Both the position numbers and the translations under genes were made by a program. From positions 124,001-188,000 of the forward strand of contig NZ_JAWDKA010000002.1 in the NCBI RefSeq assembly GCF_032714615.1: a stretch of DNA of 64,000 nt. The letters run 5' to 3'. The DNA comes from Methanorbis furvi. Lineage in GTDB: Archaea > Halobacteriota > Methanomicrobia > Methanomicrobiales > Methanocorpusculaceae. This document shows positions 8,758-15,673 of the stretch, in pieces (position 1 is the first letter of the stretch; every line of letters starts with the position of its first letter). Below the pieces are notes generated by a model, which saw nothing but the letters and a program-made list of their open reading frames with translations, was not told the origin of the DNA and made no database searches.

Positions 8758-9573
8758 ATGAGACAGATGATTACGGAGGCGGTCGGCAGATTTGTCAAAG
8801 ACTACGAAGAACGTCCCGGCATTGCCACACGATGGGGCGAGCCAATTGTCGGATTCTGCGATGCAAAAAGTTCTGCGGTAGAGAATCTGAAGCAGGCCGT
8901 GTCACTGAATCATCTGATGCCGCAAGATCTTCTTGCTGATGCGAGTGTGGTTGTGGTATATTATCTACCGTTCGCAAAAGTTATCGCCGAGACGAACCGC
9001 GAGGGAACTGCCGCATCACCTGAATGGGCACGGGCGTATTCTGAGACGAACGAGCTGTTTGCAGAGCTGAATGTTCATCTGGTAGAGCTGATTGAACGAA
9101 ACGGCGGAAAGGCAAAACTTCCGGGACCTGCGGCAGGATTTTCCGGCGATTTACTCATAAGCAACTGGTCTCACCGGCATTTTGCAGTGCTTGCCGGTCT
9201 TGGAACGTTCGGGGTAAACAATATGCTGATTACGAGGATGGGATGCTGCGGAAGAGTGAGTTCGTTTGCAGCGAGTATTCCGGTTGAGCCTGATGTCCCT
9301 CTTAGAGAGGAGTTGTGTCTCTACAAACAGAAGGGAACCTGCGGGAAATGTTTTGAGAGGTGCCCCGCGGGAGCACTTTCGCCGGATGGGTTTGACCGAC
9401 AGCGGTGTTTTGCGGTGTGCATGGAAAATGAGGCGGTGTATCCGGGATGTGATGTGTGCGGGAAGTGCGGGGTTGGCGTGCCGTGTACGTTTTTTGGGAG
9501 ATTAAAAAATAATTCGTTCGGTTGCCTGCGAAAGTCTGAAATAAAGATCCTTAAAACAGTACTGTACAAATAA
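8758..9573 (+). CDS. QueG-like 4Fe-4S protein with an altered C-terminus
   Basis: A 271-residue protein of the epoxyqueuosine-reductase-like Fe-S group. The N-terminal domain includes VVYYLPF and SNWSHRHFAVLAGLGTFG. The C-terminal ferredoxin part has CGKCFERCP and CDVCGKCGVGVPC. Its exact substrate is unknown; many archaeal members are annotated only as Fe-S proteins. The last 23 residues after VPCTFFG are unlike a Fe-S end. The natural end appears to be displaced: at 15500-15573 the same DNA reads on to GRNA and stop. The protein's present tail is encoded by the edge of the inserted island. Confidence 0.8.
   Translation: MRQMITEAVGRFVKDYEERPGIATRWGEPIVGFCDAKSSAVENLKQAVSLNHLMPQDLLADASVVVVYYLPFAKVIAETNREGTAASPEWARAYSETNELFAELNVHLVELIERNGGKAKLPGPAAGFSGDLLISNWSHRHFAVLAGLGTFGVNNMLITRMGCCGRVSSFAASIPVEPDVPLREELCLYKQKGTCGKCFERCPAGALSPDGFDRQRCFAVCMENEAVYPGCDVCGKCGVGVPCTFFGRLKNNSFGCLRKSEIKILKTVLYK
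9437..9497 (+). repeat. Left copy of the 61-bp direct repeat flanking the island
   Basis: It begins TGTATCCGGGATGTGATGTG and ends in the TTTTTTGG run. It matches 15500-15560 at 60 of 61 positions (C/T at 9467 against 15530). The left copy lies inside the QueG-like coding frame. Likely an attL-type junction (inference). Confidence 0.9.
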
Positions 9574-9608
9574 ATTTGTAGGGCCGTCAATCGCTTCTAC
9601 TATTAGTG

Positions 9609-10784
9609 CTATTGTCTTACAACGTAGTCTTTAATATGCCGGATAATTTCTTTTCTTGCATCACAATAGAAATCCAATTTTGGATTACCATCTTCAGCAG
9701 GCAGGCGACGATTGTAACATCCAGCCTTACAGATAGTAAATACATCACAGTCAAGGCATTCTGATCGATAAAGATTCGTATTGCCCGCCATATTTACAAA
9801 TGGCTCATCGAGAATTATTTCAGAAAATGATTTTTCCAGAATATTTCCAATACGATTCTCAGGTTTCGAATTCAGGCACTCACAGGAATAAATATCTCCA
9901 TTCGACCCAACAGAAATATTTCTATGGCATTTTCCAGAAAGTTCGCAAATCACAGATGACTTGTCCGGAATCTCTTTGTAACCCAGAAGATATAGCACAT
10001 CTTTGAAAAATCTGATTTCATACACCGGATTTTTTTCAGAAATCCAGATATCAAATAATTTTATCATAAATGATGAATAGTCTTTTGGAGGGAGAGAGAT
10101 GTCGGTTTCGTAAAAAAATGCCGGTGTAAAGTCTACTTCAAATGGTTTTTGTTCCTGAAAAAACGCATGTATCTCTTTTTCATGACCAATGGCTTCCGTA
10201 TTGATAACGGAGATCGCACTCCACGGATAATCGCACTCGCGTAAGAGAGAAATTCCCTGCATTGTCTGATCGAAGGATGGCTTTCCATTTTTATGAATTC
10301 GATGAGCGTCTTGAATTTCACGTGGTCCATCAATGCTGACACCTATTCTAAAATGTTCCTTTTTGAATAGACGAAGAAAATCATCATTAATAAGAGTCCC
10401 ATTGGTCTGAATACAATTGTCAATGAGGAGACCTTGTTTGCGATATTTTTCCTGAATGGATAAAATAGCTTGAAATCGATCAATTCCTACTATAAGTGGT
10501 TCTCCCCCGTGCCAAATAAAATAGAGAGATGGTGTTTTATTCCACCCATATTTTCTATAAAGGTTCTGCTTATACTCAAGAATTGACGCTAACATATTAT
10601 CAATGATTTCCAGATCCATGTCTTGCAGGGCATGTGTTTGAAGGGCATTTTCCCGATAACAGTACGTACAGTGAAGATTGCAAAGATCGGATATCTTGAA
10701 AACCGCGCTAAATACATCATAGTATTGATAATCCTGAAGCGGTGGGAAAGGAGAGAGATTCTGAATATCTGGAATTCTGTTCAT
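9609..10784 (-). CDS. Radical SAM/SPASM peptide-modifying enzyme
   Basis: A 391-residue enzyme. The radical SAM cluster motif CNLHCTYCYRE has Cys35, Cys39 and Cys42, followed by WHGGEPL and QTNGTLI. The C-terminal SPASM region carries at least seven Cys (CELSGKC, YSCEC, CLDCDVFTICKAGC, FYC), enough for auxiliary 4Fe-4S clusters. Enzymes of this layout include anaerobic sulfatase maturases and makers of C-C, C-O or thioether links in ribosomal peptides. It lies 45 bp downstream of the repeat peptide on the same strand, so that peptide is the likely substrate. No sulfatase is nearby. The N-terminus (about 30 residues) contains no full RRE-type domain that I can recognise. Confidence 0.9.
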   Translation of the reverse strand: MNRIPDIQNLSPFPPLQDYQYYDVFSAVFKISDLCNLHCTYCYRENALQTHALQDMDLEIIDNMLASILEYKQNLYRKYGWNKTPSLYFIWHGGEPLIVGIDRFQAILSIQEKYRKQGLLIDNCIQTNGTLINDDFLRLFKKEHFRIGVSIDGPREIQDAHRIHKNGKPSFDQTMQGISLLRECDYPWSAISVINTEAIGHEKEIHAFFQEQKPFEVDFTPAFFYETDISLPPKDYSSFMIKLFDIWISEKNPVYEIRFFKDVLYLLGYKEIPDKSSVICELSGKCHRNISVGSNGDIYSCECLNSKPENRIGNILEKSFSEIILDEPFVNMAGNTNLYRSECLDCDVFTICKAGCYNRRLPAEDGNPKLDFYCDARKEIIRHIKDYVVRQ

Positions 10785-10829
10785 AGTCTTGAGATACTTG
10801 GAATGAAATTTTCTAAAAAAATGAAATGA

Positions 10830-10970
10830 TTACTGGTGTTCTGGTGCTCTTGCAAAACCAGCTTCAGGCGCTCTCGCAAAACCTGCTTCTGGAATCATTA
10901 CTGATTCTTTGAGAAATGCAATATTTTTTTCCCTAAGTTCAGTAATCATGATGTTAACCATTTCTTCCAT
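10830..10970 (-). CDS. Predicted RiPP precursor peptide with two PEAGFARA repeats
   Basis: A 46-residue peptide too short for routine calling. Residues 1-26 are a charged, amphipathic leader-like part with ELREKNIAFLKES. Residues 27-42 are PEAGFARA twice, followed by PEHQ and stop. The two 24-bp units differ at four bases, all at third codon positions and all silent, so the peptide sequence is under selection. It lies between a toroid gene and the radical SAM gene, all on one strand. I propose a leader plus a two-unit core, with Phe-Ala-Arg as the likely modified triplet. Met4 or Met8 could also be the start. The chemistry is inferred, not shown. Confidence 0.8.
   Translation of the reverse strand: MEEMVNIMITELREKNIAFLKESVMIPEAGFARAPEAGFARAPEHQ
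10843..10890 (-). repeat. Two tandem 24-bp units coding the core repeats
   Basis: The units 10843-10866 and 10867-10890 match at 20 of 24 positions. Each codes PEAGFARA. The four differences are synonymous (Pro CCT/CCA, Ala GCT/GCA, GCA/GCG and GCA/GCG). Confidence 0.9.
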
Positions 10971-11016
10971 ACTGCTATACTATAGTTACTCCACTATATT
11001 ATATTTTGTTATTGGA

Positions 11017-12618
11017 TCAATCGAGAATGCGGAGAATAATTCCAATAATTTCATGAGATTTTATGTAAGTATAAGTAAAGGCAAATACTGCAACAATAAC
11101 AGCAAATACCATTGGAATATATTCATTTACACTGTTAGACGTCAGATGGAATAAAAATATAATTGAACTTAGGATTGTTATCGCTGCTGCAAACGCTGTC
11201 AATATCTGATTGAGAAACACGGCGTTGAGGTAATCTTTTTTGCAATGTTCGTTCGCTGTTTTCAGTTCAATTGATTCAATTAGATCTGCCCCACTTTCAA
11301 TAGTGGACAATGATATTACCTCATCATATATAGTGTAAATTGTTTTTCTTTCTTTTGTAAAGGCAGTAAATTCCGCCAATGTTAGTAATGCATGAGAAAA
11401 AAATACCGTCATATATGAACTATGAAGATAACTACCATCAAAACAATAATGTTTTTCATCAAATATCCAGCGAATTGCTTTAAAAACTCGGTCGTGTTGA
11501 AGATGGAATGGGTGAGTTGGTTCCAGTTCTTTCTTGGATATGTAACGTGCCATCAATTTACGTCTGCCAGTGGGTACAGTTATTTGTTGATCAATGTTCT
11601 TTAATACACTTCCAATAATAAGGTAGGCATTAAGACAACGAACTGTATCATCATGAGTACCCCATGTTCCATTGTTTTTCTGTTTTCGTTCTAGGCAGTT
11701 ACAAGAACTTAGCAGAATGTTGTATATCTTGCAACAAAGTTGAGAATTTTTCCTATACAATGAGTAATCCCATAAATATGCCAAATAGAAGGCTAATGCC
11801 TCACCACCATCAGCAGTAGCCATATATTTATTCCAGCTCCACACCATCTTGTCTCCTGCAGAAGACTTTTCCATATCGTTTGCAATGCGTAACGCGATAC
11901 TATGCATTAATGAGCGTAGATGGCGTGAAGTCAATCCTAATTTATTACGAGTATCCTTATCTCCGAGTAATAATACTTCTACATTAGGATTTTTTAAGAT
12001 ATCTATTATCATGGCTAAGACGGGAGCCAAGTCAGTTGCACTAAGTGTTGTTTTGGCATGTTCCCTATGCTTTAGATATATTATGTATCGTATCCAGGAC
12101 AAGGCACCAGAAACAATTTTTTGAACATATTTCGGAGATATTGTTGTTGGAATGGGGTGTCGAAGTACAAATGATATGATATAATGCAAGATCATCGCGG
12201 TATCCCAAAGATTGTTATCCCAGTTGTAGTAACTTTGGGTTAATGTATTCTCATCATATCCGTTTTTTTTAGAATTTGTCTCTATTTCTTCAGTAATATT
12301 TGGATGGGTTGCGGAGCGTATCAACCATGAAAATGTATCAGACTCAGTAGATCGTATTTTTTGTTGGAGTATATTTATTTCAGTACATCTTGGAGAATTC
12401 GGATCTAATATGAGATATTGTTCAGATTTTAATAGAAAATGAGCTGAAAGAGCTGCCTCCCAATATGATGAGCGTCCTGCACCAAAAACTTCGTTTGTAC
12501 CATCAAAAGTTTTCTCTGTACTGTTGCAGAACCATTCAGCCGCGGAGATAATGTTTTCAGTAATTTCAGAGATGAATGCATTGTTTGGATCTGAAAACGG
12601 TCGATGTTTTTTGCTCAT
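11017..12618 (-). CDS. Membrane-anchored alpha/alpha-toroid protein A (prenyltransferase/terpene-cyclase-like repeats)
   Basis: A 533-residue protein I cannot name. It has helix-pair repeats with regularly placed aromatic and small residues: SYWEAALSAHFL (51), NWDNNLWDTAMILHYI (132), MATADGGEALAFYL (266), NGTWGTHDDTVRCLNAYL (316) and FDGSYLHSSYMTVFF (393). The GTWG..DDT block resembles the QW repeats of squalene-cyclase and prenyltransferase toroids. Two TM helices (about 471-491 and 501-518) end the protein, so the toroid is membrane-tethered. It has no LanC-type zinc ligands. It precedes the repeat peptide by 46 bp. A role in processing, carrying or recognising the peptide is inference. Confidence 0.75.
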   Translation of the reverse strand: MSKKHRPFSDPNNAFISEITENIISAAEWFCNSTEKTFDGTNEVFGAGRSSYWEAALSAHFLLKSEQYLILDPNSPRCTEINILQQKIRSTESDTFSWLIRSATHPNITEEIETNSKKNGYDENTLTQSYYNWDNNLWDTAMILHYIISFVLRHPIPTTISPKYVQKIVSGALSWIRYIIYLKHREHAKTTLSATDLAPVLAMIIDILKNPNVEVLLLGDKDTRNKLGLTSRHLRSLMHSIALRIANDMEKSSAGDKMVWSWNKYMATADGGEALAFYLAYLWDYSLYRKNSQLCCKIYNILLSSCNCLERKQKNNGTWGTHDDTVRCLNAYLIIGSVLKNIDQQITVPTGRRKLMARYISKKELEPTHPFHLQHDRVFKAIRWIFDEKHYCFDGSYLHSSYMTVFFSHALLTLAEFTAFTKERKTIYTIYDEVISLSTIESGADLIESIELKTANEHCKKDYLNAVFLNQILTAFAAAITILSSIIFLFHLTSNSVNEYIPMVFAVIVAVFAFTYTYIKSHEIIGIILRILD

Positions 12619-12656
12619 GTTTACCCCAATTTACTTCTGTCATTGTGTGATTAACA

Positions 12657-14075
12657 TTACCAAATAATAATGCCAATAATGGCATATAATCCTATTATGA
12701 AATTAAGTATGAATAATGTCCGACGATATGTTCGAGCTGTTCTCAATTCTCGCCAATATTTATGATTTTCTGCCTTTAAACGAAGAACATCTCCACGTTC
12801 CTTTGTCGCTTTAAGAGGCATATGTGTCAGAACATCATCATATAATTTATACATGGATTTTTCGAAAAATACTTGGCATGTTTCATATAATGAGAGAAGA
12901 AATTCTGAAAAAAACAATGTAAGATAGGGGGTGTGTATTATACTCCCATCACCAGGATATTGCTTCGCATCAACAAGTGTTCGAAGAGCCTTGAATATTC
13001 GATATGGTTTGATTATATATGGATAACCGGATGTTTTTGAAACAGAACTATGCGTTCCTAAGTGAATGGATTGATATTTATTTAGCACATAACCCATTTG
13101 AAGATAAGCATGGGCACTGCGAATGGTATCATCCTGACTCCCCCAAGTACCAGTGGATGTCTGCTTCTCTTCCAACCACCGACACGTCCCAATCAAACAT
13201 TTGTGGATGTTCTGATAGTTGTGATGCGTAGTTCGATAGATTTGTACGTTGGTATCATAATATTCTGCAAGAGCTAAACCGCAATCAGCTGTTTTCACAT
13301 AGGTTTCCCATCTACACATATTCTGTTTATCACCGTCTTCCCATTTACAATCCTCAATTAGCTTTTCGATGATTTCATGTATAAAATTATCTCTCCATTT
13401 TTTGTATACATCCAATTCAGTTGATGATTCTAATTCTGAAAGATGTAATAATAGAATGAGTGTTTTTGAAAAATTCGACGAATATAATGCATATTTATTT
13501 TGAGCAAGGGGGTTGTTTTTTGGATCGTTGCTGAGAAACATGAGCTCAATCCATCGAAGGGAGGTGTAAATGAGCTGCTTGAGTTCATTTCTCGTTATTT
13601 CATTAGGAATGTCTGTATCATTTTTTTTCAAAAAATCAAAGATGAATTGCAAAACACATGAAGTGTTCCAAACATTCCCATCCCAACGATAACATGTATA
13701 TTTTTGTAGAGGAAATGACTCAGCATTCGAATACAATTGTTCATCTCCATCATCGCAACATATTTCTTTATTATCAAAAATCCATCTGAGAGTTGCCAAT
13801 ATCTGGGTATCAATATTTAATTCACGGTCTAATTTATTGGTGTAAGATATTTTGTCAAATTTAATCAGAAAACTTCCAGCTGATGCTGCTTCCCAATATG
13901 CATTGGAATGAAGCATGAATATTTTTCCATGATATTTCGAAGAGTATTCCGATGCCCCAACAAGCCATCCAGCAAGATCTGTCATATATCGCATGATTTC
14001 TTCAGATACATGACTATTTGGATTAGGGAATGGGTGTGAGGTTAGAATATTTTGCTTCATATTTTTCATTACCAT
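12657..14075 (-). CDS. Membrane-anchored alpha/alpha-toroid protein B, paralog of A
   Basis: A 472-residue paralog of the next gene. The same five blocks occur in the same order: NAYWEAASAGSFL (58), RWDGNVWNTSCVLQFI (130), KTADCGLALAEYY (261), TGTWGSQDDTIRSAHAYL (308) and GDGSIIHTPYLTLFF (375). One C-terminal TM helix (about 452-471) follows a basic stretch. The identity between the two paralogs is low outside these blocks, so they may act as a heteromer. They are 38 bp apart on one strand. ATG choices at 14075, 14069 and 14060 cannot be separated. Function unknown. Confidence 0.72.
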   Translation of the reverse strand: MVMKNMKQNILTSHPFPNPNSHVSEEIMRYMTDLAGWLVGASEYSSKYHGKIFMLHSNAYWEAASAGSFLIKFDKISYTNKLDRELNIDTQILATLRWIFDNKEICCDDGDEQLYSNAESFPLQKYTCYRWDGNVWNTSCVLQFIFDFLKKNDTDIPNEITRNELKQLIYTSLRWIELMFLSNDPKNNPLAQNKYALYSSNFSKTLILLLHLSELESSTELDVYKKWRDNFIHEIIEKLIEDCKWEDGDKQNMCRWETYVKTADCGLALAEYYDTNVQIYRTTHHNYQNIHKCLIGTCRWLEEKQTSTGTWGSQDDTIRSAHAYLQMGYVLNKYQSIHLGTHSSVSKTSGYPYIIKPYRIFKALRTLVDAKQYPGDGSIIHTPYLTLFFSEFLLSLYETCQVFFEKSMYKLYDDVLTHMPLKATKERGDVLRLKAENHKYWRELRTARTYRRTLFILNFIIGLYAIIGIIIW

Positions 14076-14144
14076 TGCAAATGTGAATAATTTTGGAGTA
14101 TGCTTCTTGTAATCATTATTATCTCAAATATTGTGACCTCAAGT

Positions 14145-14792
14145 CTATTTTCTGTATTGATTGGGATCATATTTTTGTTTCACTACCGATATCAGTTCTT
14201 GAAACATCTCCATCTCCATTTCCTGTTTCTGGTGTATCTCTCTATTAGATTCGCATTGTTTAAGATCATATATTTCTTTCATTATCTGAAAATTTGTTTC
14301 AAACACACTCATCTCCTTTTGCTGCATCTGATGAATGAACCAAACAATGATGATTACACATATAATATATCCGATGATCAGACCAAGATTTAAGATCAAG
14401 TCGGAAATCAACTGTGATTGGATAAGATTTCCCTTCATAGTATCCAAAAAAAATACATTATCCTCAATTTTAACTAATAGTACGTTCATTGGATCAGTAG
14501 AGATACGATCAAAATTCCATAAAACACCATGATTATCTAGTGACGATGAATATATCTGTGACACCATACAATAAATCAATGGAAGTAACAATATAGTAGA
14601 GTATATTAGTAATTTTACTCCATGCCATTTTGGATACGATTTGGAAACATCTACTACTTGATTTTCAAAAATCTTACAAAAGTCATTATCAGCCAAAATA
14701 TTCATGCCGAAGCCTGAAGTAGGTACCATGGAGCCGCAAACTGGAACATTAGGATCGGAAATCAGTCTTTCAGAATCATCCTTGTCACACAT
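14145..14792 (-). CDS. Two-TM protein with C-terminal coiled coil, first gene of the island set
   Basis: A 215-residue protein of unknown family. It has a polar N-terminus with SDPNVPVCG, a TM helix near 59-78, an external-type segment of about 50 residues, a second TM helix near 132-152 and a long charged coiled coil (QQKEMSVFETNFQIMKEI onward, rich in Gln and Glu). I start at ATG 14792, since upstream codons are AT-rich and without protein character. It lies 69 bp upstream of toroid B on the same strand. A transport, sensing or immunity role is possible but unsupported. Confidence 0.65.
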   Translation of the reverse strand: MCDKDDSERLISDPNVPVCGSMVPTSGFGMNILADNDFCKIFENQVVDVSKSYPKWHGVKLLIYSTILLLPLIYCMVSQIYSSSLDNHGVLWNFDRISTDPMNVLLVKIEDNVFFLDTMKGNLIQSQLISDLILNLGLIIGYIICVIIIVWFIHQMQQKEMSVFETNFQIMKEIYDLKQCESNREIHQKQEMEMEMFQELISVVKQKYDPNQYRK

Positions 14793-15297
14793 ATAATTAT
14801 TGCTCCTACAATACCAACAGATTGGTAGTATACACATATGCAGCAATACTACATAATAATTGTGCATAGTAAATAAATATAACATTGCAACATAAATATT
14901 ATGTGGGTATTTATACAAATGACCGGTGCAATTGGTGGTGGCACATAACATACACATACAAACATTACAAAAGTCCACATCATCGTAAATCAAAATATAC
15001 ACCACAGTATAAACATTACACATTATGAATATTCATGAATATTATGAGTGAAATTATCGCAAATAATTGATATACTCCATGTAAAAAGACCTTTGGCAGT
15101 TCTCAAATTTGTAAAATTATTAATTTCACATCATCGTTTTTCAAGACAAATACAAATGATTTTAAGAGATATAGCTATCTAATTTTGTAGATCTTAATAA
15201 TAATCTCCCGATCGCCAAAACATTCATTAACCAACTAATTCCATCATAACATACGAACAATCTCTAAATACATAAGCACCAAAGAGGACTCCCTCAA
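14793..15297. other. AT-rich noncoding flank of the island
   Basis: No protein-like frame is seen. The DNA is very rich in A and T with repeated AACATTAC and ACATAAATATT words, and a 12-bp palindrome ATGAATATTCAT at 15025-15036. It should carry the promoter of the minus-strand gene set starting at 14792. Confidence 0.45.
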
Positions 15298-15432
15298 GAA
15301 CTAGAAATCCATCTCCTAAAGCTAAGCGAATATCTTGGTATTGAAAACTATCGAAGCCTTTGGTTCAGTCAACAGAGGGGAAGACATCCCTACAAATTCT
15401 CCGCCCAGACAGTAGTAGTACGTCTCAGGTAG
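15298..15432 (+). pseudogene. Possible remnant of a transposase N-terminus
   Basis: The frame reads ELEIHLLKLSEYLGIENYRS, then LWFSQQRGRHPYKFS and a stop at 15430. The RGRxPYKFS-type block after a short helical region resembles the N-terminus of some IS transposases. A +1 frame continues with HRIERQPLRTAQAKRWELRG. No inverted repeats or DDE residues are visible. I offer it as a decayed fragment only. Confidence 0.3.
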
Positions 15433-15499
15433 TTCATAGGATCGAAAGACAACCTCTAAGAACTGCTCAGGCGAAACGTTGGGAGTTACGTGGAGACGT

Positions 15500-15560
15500 T
15501 GTATCCGGGATGTGATGTGTGCGGGAAGTGTGGGGTTGGCGTGCCGTGTACGTTTTTTGG
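15500..15560 (+). repeat. Right copy of the 61-bp direct repeat flanking the island
   Basis: Second copy of 9437-9497 with one mismatch. It lies just outside the AT-rich block and carries the natural downstream sequence of the host gene. Likely an attR-type junction (inference). Confidence 0.9.
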
Positions 15561-15573
15561 AAGAAATGCTTAG
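15500..15573 (+). pseudogene. Displaced 3' end of the QueG-like gene
   Basis: In the frame of the host gene this reads VYPGCDVCGKCGVGVPC, TFFGRNA and stop (TAG 15571-15573). That is a sensible short end after the last Fe-S Cys. It has no start codon or upstream coding sequence, so it is the orphaned tail left after insertion at 9437-9497. Confidence 0.8.
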
Positions 15574-15610
15574 GGGTATGGGCAGAAGATACTGCCACGT
15601 GAGGAATCTT

Positions 15611-15669
15611 TTTAGGGTTATAACCCTAAATATATGCTAAGTACCTGGAATGTTTCTGGGTATAACCCA
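15611..15669. promoter_or_regulatory. Palindromic operators before the AAA/DUF4143 ATPase
   Basis: A perfect 20-bp palindrome with half-site TTTAGGGTTA lies at 15611-15630. A second related site, TGGGTATAACCCA (15657-15669), ends five bases before the ATG. Both share GGGT(T)ATAACCC. A TATA-like AATATATG follows the first site, so repressor binding would block transcription or translation (inference). Confidence 0.6.
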
Positions 15670-15673
15670 TAAC

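Larger units (their letters stand above)
9437..15573. mobile_element. AT-rich genomic island with RiPP-like genes in the 3' end of a QueG-like gene
   Basis: About 6.06 kb lies between two copies of a 61-bp piece of the QueG-like gene. The DNA between them is visibly richer in A and T than either flank. The genes inside run on the minus strand: a 2-TM protein, two toroid paralogs, a short repeat peptide and a radical SAM/SPASM enzyme. The displaced true 3' end of the host gene sits at the right edge. The arrangement is what integration at the 3' end of a gene leaves behind. No integrase gene is visible inside; a possible transposase remnant is at 15298-15432. Confidence 0.8.

Noticed and set aside
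9609-10784. Radical SAM gene as an anaerobic sulfatase maturase
   Set aside because: No sulfatase is in the window, and a repeat peptide gene lies directly beside it.
10843-10890. Tandem 24-bp units as a CRISPR remnant
   Set aside because: There is no spacer between the units and they are in frame within a peptide gene.
11017-14075. Toroid proteins as LanC-type lanthipeptide cyclases
   Set aside because: LanC zinc ligands (Cys, Cys-His) and GxxxG blocks are missing, and the core peptide has no Cys.
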